NCBI RefSeq assembly: GCF_000739995.1
Contig: NZ_BBJX01000009.1
Coordinates: 122,578-186,577 of the forward strand
Direction of reading: 5' to 3'
Source: Comamonas granuli NBRC 101663
GTDB taxonomy: Bacteria > Pseudomonadota > Gammaproteobacteria > Burkholderiales > Burkholderiaceae_C
Length of the DNA stretch: 64,000 nt
The translations under genes and the position numbers were made by a program. Under the pieces are notes generated by a model. It was not told the origin of the DNA, made no database searches, and was given only the letters and a program-made list of their open reading frames with translations. Below are positions 40,598 through 47,809 of this stretch, one piece after another; within the stretch, counting starts at the first letter, position 1; every line of letters begins with the position of its first letter.

Positions 40598-40632
40598 AGC
40601 CGCTGCAGGTTTTGCCCGCAGCGGCTTTTTGC
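40598..40632 (+). terminator. Terminator after rplS
   Basis: Stem AGCCGCTGC (40598-40606) with GCAGCGGCT (40618-40626), 11-nt loop, then TTTTT. It starts 31 nt after the rplS stop and ends the ribosomal-protein operon. Confidence 0.85.
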
Positions 40633-40652
40633 TTTTGTCCTGCCTGCCGCGC

Positions 40653-41366
40653 ATGAGTACGTCCTCTCCCCCTTCGCCGCCGACGGAGTCGCTCGCGCTG
40701 CCCGACTTCGACCCGCGCAGCGTGCCCGTCGAGCGCGTGGACGCCGACCTGCCCGCCGTGCCGCTGGCGCAGCAGACGCCCGAGGCGCTGCGCGCGCGCT
40801 TTCGCGCGCCGCCGGCCTGGGAGCCCGAGGTGGTGGTGGAGCGGCGCTTCTCCAGCCGCGCGCCCGCGCAGGCCGCGGTGCTCGTGCCCATCGTGCTGCG
40901 CCAGGAGCCCATGGTGCTGCTCACCGAGCGCACGGCCCATCTGTCCACGCATTCCGGGCAGGTGGCCTTCCCGGGCGGGCGCGCCGACCCCGAAGACGCC
41001 AGCCCCGCCGACACGGCGCTGCGCGAGGCGCACGAAGAGGTCGGCCTGGAGCGGCGCTACACCGAGGTGTTGGGCAGCCTGCCCCTGTACCGCACCGGCT
41101 CGGCCTTCATCATCACCCCCGTGGTGGCCCTGGTCGATCCCGGCCACACCCTGCGCCCCAACCCGCATGAGGTGGCGGACGTGTTCGAGGTTCCGCTGTC
41201 CTTCCTGCTCGACCCCGCGCACCACCGGCGCCACGCCGTCGTCTGGGAAGGCGTGCGCCGCGAGTGGTTTTCCATGCCCTGGGACGACGGGGCCAAGACG
41301 CATTTCATCTGGGGCGCCACGGCCGGCATGCTGCGCAATTTCTACCGCTTCATGAGCGCGCGCTAG
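40653..41366 (+). CDS. nudL: NUDIX hydrolase, CoA pyrophosphatase type
   Basis: 237-aa NUDIX enzyme expected to cleave CoA or acyl-CoA to 4'-phosphopantetheine and 3',5'-ADP. The UPF0035 block LLTERTAHLSTHSGQVAFPGG (near residues 90-110) leads into the NUDIX box GGRADPEDASPADTALREAHEEVGL (positions about 108-132), with the REAHEEVG core intact. A Ser/Pro-rich N-terminus precedes it. Start at 40653 (MSTSSPPSPPTESLALP) lies just past the rplS terminator; the first 70 residues are less conserved. Confidence 0.87.
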   Translation: MSTSSPPSPPTESLALPDFDPRSVPVERVDADLPAVPLAQQTPEALRARFRAPPAWEPEVVVERRFSSRAPAQAAVLVPIVLRQEPMVLLTERTAHLSTHSGQVAFPGGRADPEDASPADTALREAHEEVGLERRYTEVLGSLPLYRTGSAFIITPVVALVDPGHTLRPNPHEVADVFEVPLSFLLDPAHHRRHAVVWEGVRREWFSMPWDDGAKTHFIWGATAGMLRNFYRFMSAR

Positions 41367-41430
41367 GAATGCGCTGAGCGCATCGCCGCGCTGGCCGCGG
41401 GCGGTGGTATGGCCGGTATGATCCGGAGCC

Positions 41431-42417
41431 ATGAGTTTCTTCGCCATTCTGTTTGCGCTGTTGATCGAGCAGGCGCGTCCGCTGGCGCGCAGCAACCCCA
41501 TCCATGCAGGGCTGCGCGCGTGGTCGCTGTCGGTCAGCCGCAGCTTCGATGCCGGCGCGGCGCACCACGGCTGGGTGGCCTGGAGTCTGGCGGTGCTGGT
41601 ACCCGCGGTCTTCGTGCTGGCGGTGCACGCCGCGCTGACCTGGTGGGTGGGCTGGCCCGTGGCCGTGGTCTGGAACGTGGCGGTGCTCTACATCACGCTG
41701 GGCTTTCGCCAGTTCAGCTACCACTTCACCGGCATCCGCGACGCGCTGGAAATGGGCGACGAGGCCAGCGCCCGTGCACGCCTGGCCGAGTGGCAGCGCG
41801 TGGACGTGGGTGAGCTGCCGCGCAGCGAGATCGTGCGCCACGTGATCGAGTATTCCGTGCTGGCTGCGCACCGCTCGGTGTTCGGTGTGCTCGCCTGGTT
41901 CTCGGTGCTGGCGGCCCTGGGCCTGGGGCCCATGGGGGCGGTGCTCTACCGCATGGCCGAGTTCGTTTCGCGCTATTGGGCCGACGGCGGCGACGACGCG
42001 GCGCAGCGCGCCAGCCCGGCCCTGCGCGCGGCCACGGCGCAGGCCTGGACGGTCATCGACTGGCTGCCGGCGCGCCTGACCGCCCTGTGCTTCGCCGTGG
42101 TCGGCAGCTTCGAGGAGGCCATCGAGGGCTGGCGCTTTCACGCGCAGCGCTTTCCCAACGACAACGATGGCGTCATCCTGGCCGCCACGGCGGGCGCGCT
42201 GAACGTGCGTCTGGGCGGTGAGGCCCTCAAGGCCGATGCCCACCCCCTGAGCACCCAGGGCTTCCAGGTCGATGCCCCCATCGGCGAGAGCGAGAGCACC
42301 CCCGGCCGTGCACCCGAGGTGGGGCATTTGCGCAGCGTCGTGGGCCTGGTGTGGCGCTCGGTGGTGGTGTGGATGCTGCTGCTCGCCCTGCTGACCCTGG
42401 CGCGCCTGCTGGGCTGA
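41431..42417 (+). CDS. CobD/CbiB-family membrane protein
   Basis: 328-aa inner-membrane protein resembling adenosylcobinamide-phosphate synthase (CobD/CbiB). About five spans; marks are FALLIEQARPLARSNPIH near 8-25, FRQFSYHFTGIRDALEMGD near 90, RSEIVRHVIEYSVLAAHRSVFGVLAWF near 130-157, and LPARLTALCFAVVGSFEEA near 212. No other cobalamin genes are nearby. Several conserved acidic positions of true CobD are not obvious, so this may be a paralogue with another role. TATGAT lies at 41417-41422 and GGAG at 41425-41428 before the ATG. Confidence 0.75.
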   Translation: MSFFAILFALLIEQARPLARSNPIHAGLRAWSLSVSRSFDAGAAHHGWVAWSLAVLVPAVFVLAVHAALTWWVGWPVAVVWNVAVLYITLGFRQFSYHFTGIRDALEMGDEASARARLAEWQRVDVGELPRSEIVRHVIEYSVLAAHRSVFGVLAWFSVLAALGLGPMGAVLYRMAEFVSRYWADGGDDAAQRASPALRAATAQAWTVIDWLPARLTALCFAVVGSFEEAIEGWRFHAQRFPNDNDGVILAATAGALNVRLGGEALKADAHPLSTQGFQVDAPIGESESTPGRAPEVGHLRSVVGLVWRSVVVWMLLLALLTLARLLG

Positions 42418-42444
42418 CGCACGGCCGCCCCGGGGCGAGCGCGC

Positions 42445-43389
42445 TCAATACCGCGTCTGCGCCAGTTCGGCGAACAATTCGCTATATATCTTGTAGCGGT
42501 TGGCGCTGATTCCGTCAGCGCTTTCGCCGTTTTCCACGGCGGCAATCACGCGGCAGCCCGGCTCGTGCAGGTGGGTGCAGTTGTAGAAGCGGCAGCCCTG
42601 GGCATGGGCCGCAATATCGGGCATGCAGGCGGCCAATTGGGTGGGGGCGATGTGGCGCAGGCCGAACTCCTGGAAACCCGGCGAGTCGATCAGTGCCGTG
42701 CCGCGGGCGCGGTCCACCCAGTACCAGCGCGTGGCGGTGGTCGTGTGCTTGCCCGAGTTCAGCGCCTGGGAGATCTCGCCCGTCTGCACCTGCGCCCCGG
42801 GCACCAGCAGGTTGATCAGTGTGCTCTTGCCCGAGCCCGAGGGGCCCAGCACCAGCGTGGCCTTGCCCTGCAGGCGATCGAGCAGCGCAGCGCGGTCGGC
42901 GGCGTCGGCCTCTGCCAGGCCCAGGGCCAGCACCTCGTAGGGGTGGGCGCCGCCCATGCGGCGGTAAGGGGCCAGGCGCTCCCAGGCGCGGGCAAAGGGG
43001 CCTGCCAGGTCGCGCTTGTTCAGGGCGATCAGCGGCGCGATGTGCGCGGCCTCGGCCGCGATCAGGGCGCGCGCAAGCTGGCTTTCGGAAAACACCGGCT
43101 CGGCGGCGATGAGGATCAGCACCTGGTCGATGTTGGCCGCGAAGGATTTGGTGCGCACCTCGTCCTGCCGGTAGAACAGGTTGCGCCGCTCCTGCACCCG
43201 CTCGATCGTCCCTTCCTCGCCCTGGCCGGCGGCGGCGCCCTGCCACAGCACGCGGTCGCCGACCACGGCCTGGCTCTTCTTGCCGCGCGGGTGGCAGATG
43301 CGCTGCTGGCCGTCGCTGGTCTCCACCACGCAGTGGCGGCCGTGGGTGGCGACCACCAGACCTTCACGTGGCGTGCTGGGGGAGGGCAT
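42445..43389 (-). CDS. rsgA: Ribosome small-subunit-dependent GTPase A
   Basis: 314-aa circularly permuted GTPase acting late in 30S maturation. OB fold at about 1-75, G4 LIALNKRDLAGP near 122, G1 LVLGPSGSGKSTLINLL near 180, and G3 IDSPGFQEFGL near 238. C-terminal zinc domain with ACMPDIAAHAQGCRFYNCTHLHEPGC near 255-280 (Cys-x-His pattern). The last 25 codons overlap a dispersed repeat. It lies 15 bp after phhB and probably forms an operon with it and the upstream M48 protease gene. Confidence 0.94.
   Translation of the reverse strand: MPSPSTPREGLVVATHGRHCVVETSDGQQRICHPRGKKSQAVVGDRVLWQGAAAGQGEEGTIERVQERRNLFYRQDEVRTKSFAANIDQVLILIAAEPVFSESQLARALIAAEAAHIAPLIALNKRDLAGPFARAWERLAPYRRMGGAHPYEVLALGLAEADAADRAALLDRLQGKATLVLGPSGSGKSTLINLLVPGAQVQTGEISQALNSGKHTTTATRWYWVDRARGTALIDSPGFQEFGLRHIAPTQLAACMPDIAAHAQGCRFYNCTHLHEPGCRVIAAVENGESADGISANRYKIYSELFAELAQTRY
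42472..42530 (+). repeat. Dispersed repeat, copy 8 (inside the rsgA C-terminus)
   Basis: ATTCGCTATATATCTTGTAG, then GGTTGGCGCTGA with a short loop and TCAGCGCTTTCGCCG. In the rsgA frame it encodes around NGESADGISANRYKIYSELF, immediately before the end of the protein. It is a diverged copy recognised by the GGCGCTGA/TCAGCGC stem and AT-rich flank. Confidence 0.5.
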
Positions 43390-43404
43390 GGGGGCCGTCC
43401 GGGT

Positions 43405-43743
43405 TCAGGCCGCGAGCAGCGCGTCCACCCGCTGGGCGCAGTCGAGGTCGGTGTCCGAGATGCCGCCCACGTCGTGGGTGTTGAAGCGCACCACGCAGCG
43501 GTCGTAGTGCACCGACAGGTCGGGGTGGTGGTCCTGCGTGTGCGCGATGAAGGCCACGGCATTCACGAAAGCCATGGTCTCGTGGTAGTTGGCGAAGCGG
43601 TAGGTCTTGACAATGGCCAGGTCGGCACCGTCGCCCTGGAGCTGCCAGCCGTCGAGCTGGGCGAGTTTTGCTACCAATTCAGGAGCTGTCAGCGCACGTC
43701 GCGCCTGCGTGGACCAGTCTTTTTGCTTCAACATGGAGGTCAT
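43405..43743 (-). CDS. phhB: Pterin-4a-carbinolamine dehydratase
   Basis: 112-aa 4a-hydroxytetrahydrobiopterin dehydratase (PCD/DCoH fold). It regenerates the pterin cofactor used by phenylalanine hydroxylase. Marks are the active-site HTQDHHPDLSVHYDRCVVRFNTHDVGGIS segment at about residues 67-95, with the HHPD core. Its ATG overlaps the TGA of the upstream M48 gene (ATGA at 43740-43743), so translation is coupled. The first 25 codons carry a copy of the dispersed repeat. No phhA is visible in the window. Confidence 0.9.
   Translation of the reverse strand: MTSMLKQKDWSTQARRALTAPELVAKLAQLDGWQLQGDGADLAIVKTYRFANYHETMAFVNAVAFIAHTQDHHPDLSVHYDRCVVRFNTHDVGGISDTDLDCAQRVDALLAA
43666..43726 (+). repeat. 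Dispersed repeat, copy 9 (inside the phhB 5' end)
   Basis: TTTGCTACCAATTCAGGAGC then TGTCAGCGCACG, a short loop and GCGCCTGCGTGGACCAGTCT. It encodes the phhB N-terminal stretch KQKDWSTQARRALTAPELVA. It belongs to the AATTCAGGAGCTG subtype, shared with copy 11. Confidence 0.65.
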
Positions 43744-45056
43744 GCGGTGATGGGGGAGGGCATGCGCGCGAGGCGTTCGCTCGCGGGGGGATGCGAGTAG
43801 TGGAACTTCACGTACACCGGGTCGGGCGTGAGGGTGGAGGCGTTGTCCTCGTAGAGCTTGAGCAGGGCCGAGGCCAGGGCTGCGCCGCTGGCCTGGGTCA
43901 TGGCGTAGGCGTCGGCCTGGAACTCGTGGCGGCGCGAGAGCTGCGCGAACAGCGGCGCCAGAAAGACCGTGAACACCGGCACCACGAGCAGGAACAGCAG
44001 CAGCGCCAGCGCATCGTGCGGCACCGCCGGCGCGCCGGGCACCAGCAGGTCCAGGCCGGGGCGCACGCCCAGCCCGGCGTAGAACCAGGCCTGCCCCGAG
44101 AGCCAGCCGAGCAGGGCGAAGCCCGCCAGACTCAGTGCAAACATCATCACCATGCGCTGCACGATGTGGCGGTGGTGGAAATGCCCCAGCTCATGCGCCA
44201 GCACGGCCTCCACCTCGGCGGGGGCGAGCTGCTTGAGCAGGGTGTCGTAGAAGACCACGCGCTTGCCCGCGCCAAACCCGGTGAAATAGGCATTGGCATG
44301 GCGGCTTCTGCGGCTGCCGTCCATCACGAACAGGCCCTTGGCCGTGAAGCCGCAGCGCTGCATCAGCGCGGTGACGCGCGCCTTGAGCGACTCGTCGCCC
44401 AGGGGTTCGAACTTGTTGAACAGCGGCGCGATGAACAGCGGGTACACCACCATGAGCAGCAGGTTCAAGCCCATCCACAGCCCCCAGGCCCACAGCCACC
44501 ACAGGCCGCCCGCGCTGCCCATGAGCCCCAGGATGGCTGCCGCGATGGGCAGCCCGATCAGCGCGCCCAGCAGCAGCGACTTGGCCAGGTCGGCCAGCCA
44601 CAGGCGCAGCGTCATCTGGTTGAAGCCGTAGCGCTGCTCCAGCACGAAGGTCTGGTACAGCGACAGGGGCAGGTCGATCACCCCGTTGATCAGCGCAAAG
44701 GCGGCCAGCAGCGCCAGTTGCTGCAGCATGCCGCCGCCCAGCCAGGCCAGCAGGGCCTGGTGCAGCGCGTCCAGGCCGCCCAGCAGCGTCCAGCCCAGCA
44801 GCACGGCCGCGCCCAGCGCCATCTCCAGCAGGCCCAGGCGCGCCTTGGCCACGGTGTAGTCGGCCGCCTTCTGGTGGGCGGCGAGCGGTACGCGCTGCGC
44901 GAACGCGGCCGGCACCTGGGCGCGGTGGCGCATCACGTGGCGGATCTGGCGCGACTGCAGCCAGAGCTTGAGCCAGAGCCCGGCCAGCAGCGCTGCCACA
45001 AAGGCCAGCGTCAGGGCCAGCGAGGGAGAGAGGGCGGCGGGAGCGTCGGCAGGCAT
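43740..45056 (-). CDS. Membrane M48 (Ste24/CAAX-protease-like) metalloprotease
   Basis: 438-aa integral membrane protease. About seven spans, zinc motif [11 protein letters not shown] near residue 285, third ligand Glu in [12 protein letters not shown] near 370, and a membrane-region [14 protein letters not shown] block near 150 typical of the Ste24 branch. It probably takes part in membrane-protein quality control (inference); bacteria lack CAAX prenylation. Start [19 protein letters not shown] (complement of 45054-45056). Divergent from orn with 37 bp between starts. First gene of a group with phhB and rsgA. Confidence 0.9.
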   Translation of the reverse strand: MPADAPAALSPSLALTLAFVAALLAGLWLKLWLQSRQIRHVMRHRAQVPAAFAQRVPLAAHQKAADYTVAKARLGLLEMALGAAVLLGWTLLGGLDALHQALLAWLGGGMLQQLALLAAFALINGVIDLPLSLYQTFVLEQRYGFNQMTLRLWLADLAKSLLLGALIGLPIAAAILGLMGSAGGLWWLWAWGLWMGLNLLLMVVYPLFIAPLFNKFEPLGDESLKARVTALMQRCGFTAKGLFVMDGSRRSRHANAYFTGFGAGKRVVFYDTLLKQLAPAEVEAVLAHELGHFHHRHIVQRMVMMFALSLAGFALLGWLSGQAWFYAGLGVRPGLDLLVPGAPAVPHDALALLLFLLVVPVFTVFLAPLFAQLSRRHEFQADAYAMTQASGAALASALLKLYEDNASTLTPDPVYVKFHYSHPPASERLARMPSPITA

Positions 45057-45080
45057 GAGGCGCGAGTGTAGGCCATCGGC

Positions 45081-45086
45081 GACAAT
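45081..45086 (+). promoter_or_regulatory. -10-like GACAAT 7 nt before the orn start
   Basis: GACAAT (45081-45086) is followed by TGCGCCC and ATG at 45094. No Shine-Dalgarno exists in this gap, so a leaderless transcript is plausible. No clear -35 is seen. Confidence 0.4.
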
Positions 45087-45093
45087 TGCGCCC

Positions 45094-45720
45094 ATGTCTG
45101 GAACCACTGCCCCCACCGCCTCCGTGCTCGCCAAATCGGACCAGAACCTGGTCTGGCTCGACTGCGAAATGACCGGCCTCGACCCCGAGAAGGAACGCAT
45201 CATCGAAATCGCCGTCGTCGTCACCGGCCCGCATCTGGAGCCGCGCGTCGAGGGGCCGGTGCTGGTCATCCACCAGTCCGACGAGCTGCTGGGCCGGATG
45301 GACGCCTGGAACAAGGGCACGCATGGCAAGAGCGGTCTGATCGACAAGGTCAAGGCCTCCACGCTGACCGAGGAGCAGGCGCAAACGCAGCTCCTGGCCT
45401 TTCTCACGCAGTACGTACCCAAGGGCAAGGTGCCGCTGTGCGGCAACAGCATCGGGCAGGACCGGCGCTTTCTCGCGCGCTACATGCCCAAGCTCGAAGC
45501 CTTTTTCCACTACCGCAATGTGGATGTCAGCACCCTCAAGGAGCTGGCCAAACGCTGGAAGCCCGAGGCCTACGCCAGCTTCAAGAAGGCGCAAAAGCAC
45601 ACTGCGCTGGCCGACGTGCATGAGTCCATCGAGGAGCTCATGCACTACCGCCGGCATTTCATCGCCGTCCCCGAGCCCCTGCCGGCGGAGGCGCTTGCGG
45701 GAAAACCCCAATCTGTGTGA
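45094..45720 (+). CDS. orn: Oligoribonuclease
   Basis: 208-aa DEDDh 3'-5' exoribonuclease that degrades 2-5-nt RNAs and the c-di-GMP breakdown product pGpG. Metal ligands in [16 protein letters not shown] (Asp, Glu), [16 protein letters not shown] (Asp) and [14 protein letters not shown] (His, Asp). The start at 45094 gives [19 protein letters not shown]. Its product pGpG links it functionally to the GGDEF/EAL enzymes in this window. A hairpin follows the stop. Confidence 0.95.
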   Translation: MSGTTAPTASVLAKSDQNLVWLDCEMTGLDPEKERIIEIAVVVTGPHLEPRVEGPVLVIHQSDELLGRMDAWNKGTHGKSGLIDKVKASTLTEEQAQTQLLAFLTQYVPKGKVPLCGNSIGQDRRFLARYMPKLEAFFHYRNVDVSTLKELAKRWKPEAYASFKKAQKHTALADVHESIEELMHYRRHFIAVPEPLPAEALAGKPQSV

Positions 45721-45724
45721 TAAT
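45695..45724 (+). promoter_or_regulatory. Candidate promoter for the DEAD-box helicase transcript
   Basis: TTGCGG (45695-45700), an 18-nt spacer and GATAAT (45719-45724), overlapping the end of orn. It is followed by CGCAGGCTTGCC, the C-N3-GGCTT layout also seen at rpsP and rplS. It would give a leader of about 228 nt. The hairpin right after it could instead be only the orn terminator. Confidence 0.45.
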
Positions 45725-45730
45725 CGCAGG

Positions 45731-45764
45731 CTTGCCGGGCAGCGCTCGTTGCGCGGCAAGTTTT
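45731..45764 (+). terminator. Hairpin after orn (terminator or leader element)
   Basis: Stem CTTGCCG (45731-45737) with CGGCAAG (45754-45760), followed by TTTT. It is 10 nt after the orn stop and fits an intrinsic terminator for orn. If the promoter just upstream is used, it would instead be the first structure of the helicase leader. Confidence 0.6.
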
Positions 45765-45869
45765 GTGCATCTCCCTTCACACACCGGGCCCTGCACGCCG
45801 GCGCAATCACCCGATCTGCGCGGCGCCATGCAAATAATGCCCGCCTGGGCCGACCGCTGCGGCCACCAG

Positions 45870-45911
45870 GTTTCGTTTGATGGTTGATGTTTTGTAACCA
45901 TCGAACGAAAC
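45870..45911 (+). promoter_or_regulatory. Leader hairpin 1 of the helicase mRNA (16-bp inverted repeat)
   Basis: Arms at 45870-45885 (GTTTCGTTTGATGGTT) and 45896-45911 (AACCATCGAACGAAAC), complementary over 16 bp with one G-U-type change, loop GATGTTTTGT. This is by far the longest inverted repeat seen upstream of a gene in this window. It lies 47 nt before the helicase ATG. Confidence 0.75.
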
Positions 45912-45912
45912 C

Positions 45913-45940
45913 ACCGCAGGAAAGCGCCTGCGGTTGTTTT
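45913..45940 (+). terminator. Leader hairpin 2: terminator-like stem before the helicase
   Basis: Stem ACCGCAGG (45913-45920) with CCTGCGGT (45927-45934), loop AAAGCG, followed by TGTTTT. It sits 18 nt before the start codon and has the form of an attenuator. It begins two bases after hairpin 1. Confidence 0.65.
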
Positions 45941-45956
45941 CTTCGCGTGAGAAAAC
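45936..45956 (+). promoter_or_regulatory. Leader hairpin 3: stem covering the helicase ribosome-binding site
   Basis: GTTTTCT (45936-45942) pairs with AGAAAAC (45950-45956) around TCGCGTG. The only Shine-Dalgarno-like bases, GTGAG (45947-45951), lie in the loop and 3' arm directly before the ATG at 45958. Melting this weak AT-rich stem would be needed for efficient initiation, and it competes with the T-tract of hairpin 2. Confidence 0.55.
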
Positions 45957-45957
45957 C

Positions 45958-47697
45958 ATGACCGACACCCTCCAGGGGCGGGGCGACTTTGCGCCTGCCG
46001 ATTCCTTTGTTTCCGATCTTTCCACCCCCGACATGGGTGACCTGGCCAGCGGCGTGAGCGCCGAGCCCAATGGCTTCGTCGAGCTGGGCCTGGTCCGCGA
46101 GCTGGTGCAAGCCGTCGCCGACCTGGGTTACACCCAGCCCACGGCCGTGCAGCGCAAGGCCATTCCGCTGGCCATGGGCGCGCAGGCCCAGGACGGGCGC
46201 TACATCGACCTCATGGTCTCCAGCCAGACCGGCAGCGGCAAGACCGCAGCCTTTCTGCTGCCCGTGCTGCACACGCTGATGGAGCAAAAGGCGCAGGCCG
46301 AGAGTGCGGCGCGCGCCGAGTTCGAGCGCCTGGCGCAAGAGGCCGCTGCACGCGGTGAGGCGCCGCCGAAGCGCCCGCGCCGCAAGAACCCCACGCTGGC
46401 GCGCAACTTCCAGCCGGCCGTGCCCGGTGCGCTGGTGCTGTGCCCCACGCGCGAGCTGGCGCAGCAGGTGGCGCACGACGCCATCGACCTGGTCAAGCAC
46501 TGCAAGGGCCTGCGCATTGCCACGGTGGTGGGCGGCATGCCCTACCAGATGCAGATCGCCAAGCTGCAGAACGCCGACCTCGTGGTCGCCACCCCGGGCC
46601 GCCTGCTGGACCTGCAGCGCTCGCAGCAGATCCAGCTCGACCAGGTGCAGTTCCTCGTCATCGACGAGGCCGACCGCATGCTGGACCTGGGCTTTGCCGA
46701 CGATCTGGCCGAGATCCACCAGCTCACCAGCGGCCGCAAGCAGACCATGATGTTCAGCGCCACCTTTGCGCCGCGCATCCAGCAACTGGCCCTGCGCGTG
46801 ATGCACGACGGCGGCAGCAACGTGCAGCGCGTGCAGATCGACACCCCGCAGGAAAAGCACGCCAACATCCAGCAGATGCTCTACTGGGCCGACAATCCCC
46901 AGCACAAGCGCCGTCTGCTCGACCACTGGCTGCGCGACACGGCCATCAACCAGGCCATCGTGTTCGCCAGCACGCAGATCGAGTGCGACGAGCTCGCGGG
47001 CGACCTGCAGCAGGCGGGCTTCTCGGCCGTGGCGCTGCACGGCGCCCTGAGCCAGGGCCTGCGCAACCGCCGCCTCATGGCGCTGCGCAACGGCCAGGTG
47101 CAGATCCTCGTGGCCACCGACGTGGCGGCGCGCGGCATCGACGTGCCGACCATCACCCACGTGTTCAACTTCGGCCTGCCCATGAAGGCCGAGGACTACA
47201 CGCACCGCATCGGCCGCACCGGCCGCGCCGGCCGTGACGGCCTGGCCGTGACCTTTGCCGAATTCCGCGACCGCCGCAAGATCTTCGACATCGAAGGCTA
47301 TACGCGCCAGCCCTTCAAGGCATCCGTGGTGGCGGGCCTGGAGCCCGTGCAGCGCGCTCCGCAGGCCGATTTCGCCGGCCGCGGCGGGCGTGAGCGGCGC
47401 TTCGGCGCACCCGGGCGCGGCGGTTTCGGCGGCGAGCGCCGCGGCGCACCCCAGGGCGGCTACGGCGCGCGCGAGGAGCGCGACCCGCGCTTCGGCCGGC
47501 CGGCAGGCGGCGGCGCCCGCCGCGAGCACGAGGGCTATGGCCGCAAGGCCGGTTTCGGTGAGCCCCAGCGCGCCGCGCAGCCGCGCCGCTCCGAGGGCGG
47601 CTTTGCCCCGCAGCGCCCCGCCCACGGCAAGGCGGCCGGCGCTGGTGCCCGTGCCTTCGTCCCTTACGAACCGCGCAAGCGCAGCGCCCGCCCCTGA
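45958..47697 (+). CDS. DEAD-box ATP-dependent RNA helicase (RhlE/SrmB-like)
   Basis: 579-aa helicase with a low-complexity C-terminal tail. Q-motif ELGLVRELVQAVADLGYTQPTAVQ near 40-63, motif I SSQTGSGKTAAF near 90, Ia PTRELAQQV near 162, II IDEADRM (DEAD) near 238, III MFSATFA near 263, IV IVFASTQ near 335, V ATDVAARGIDV near 385, and VI HRIGRTGRAGRDG near 415. An insert with RRKNPTLARNFQPAVP precedes motif Ia. The tail (465-579) is Arg/Gly-rich (GGRERRFGAPGRGGFGGERR), suited to RNA contact. Start MTDTLQGRG follows three stacked hairpins, which suggests post-transcriptional control, as for cold-induced helicases. Confidence 0.94.
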   Translation: MTDTLQGRGDFAPADSFVSDLSTPDMGDLASGVSAEPNGFVELGLVRELVQAVADLGYTQPTAVQRKAIPLAMGAQAQDGRYIDLMVSSQTGSGKTAAFLLPVLHTLMEQKAQAESAARAEFERLAQEAAARGEAPPKRPRRKNPTLARNFQPAVPGALVLCPTRELAQQVAHDAIDLVKHCKGLRIATVVGGMPYQMQIAKLQNADLVVATPGRLLDLQRSQQIQLDQVQFLVIDEADRMLDLGFADDLAEIHQLTSGRKQTMMFSATFAPRIQQLALRVMHDGGSNVQRVQIDTPQEKHANIQQMLYWADNPQHKRRLLDHWLRDTAINQAIVFASTQIECDELAGDLQQAGFSAVALHGALSQGLRNRRLMALRNGQVQILVATDVAARGIDVPTITHVFNFGLPMKAEDYTHRIGRTGRAGRDGLAVTFAEFRDRRKIFDIEGYTRQPFKASVVAGLEPVQRAPQADFAGRGGRERRFGAPGRGGFGGERRGAPQGGYGAREERDPRFGRPAGGGARREHEGYGRKAGFGEPQRAAQPRRSEGGFAPQRPAHGKAAGAGARAFVPYEPRKRSARP

Positions 47698-47720
47698 TCC
47701 CAGGGGGGCGTGATCGCATG

Positions 47721-47747
47721 AAAAGGCCTCCCTGCGAGGCCCTTTTT
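47721..47747 (+). terminator. Terminator of the helicase gene
   Basis: AAAAGGCCTC (47721-47730), loop CCTGC, GAGGCC (47736-47741), then CTTTTTT. The stem is 6 bp (GGCCTC/GAGGCC), flanked by A and T runs. It starts 23 nt after the stop. Confidence 0.75.
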
Positions 47748-47809
47748 TGCCCGCAGCGACACGGAGCCCTCTTCCATCGCACAATCGCGCTGCATGGAGG
47801 GCAGGGAAC

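Noticed and set aside
45731..45760. A further copy of the dispersed repeat after orn (CAGCGCTCGTTGCGC)
   Set aside because: It shares only CAGCGCT and lacks the TAGCT flank and second half; it is better explained as a simple terminator stem.
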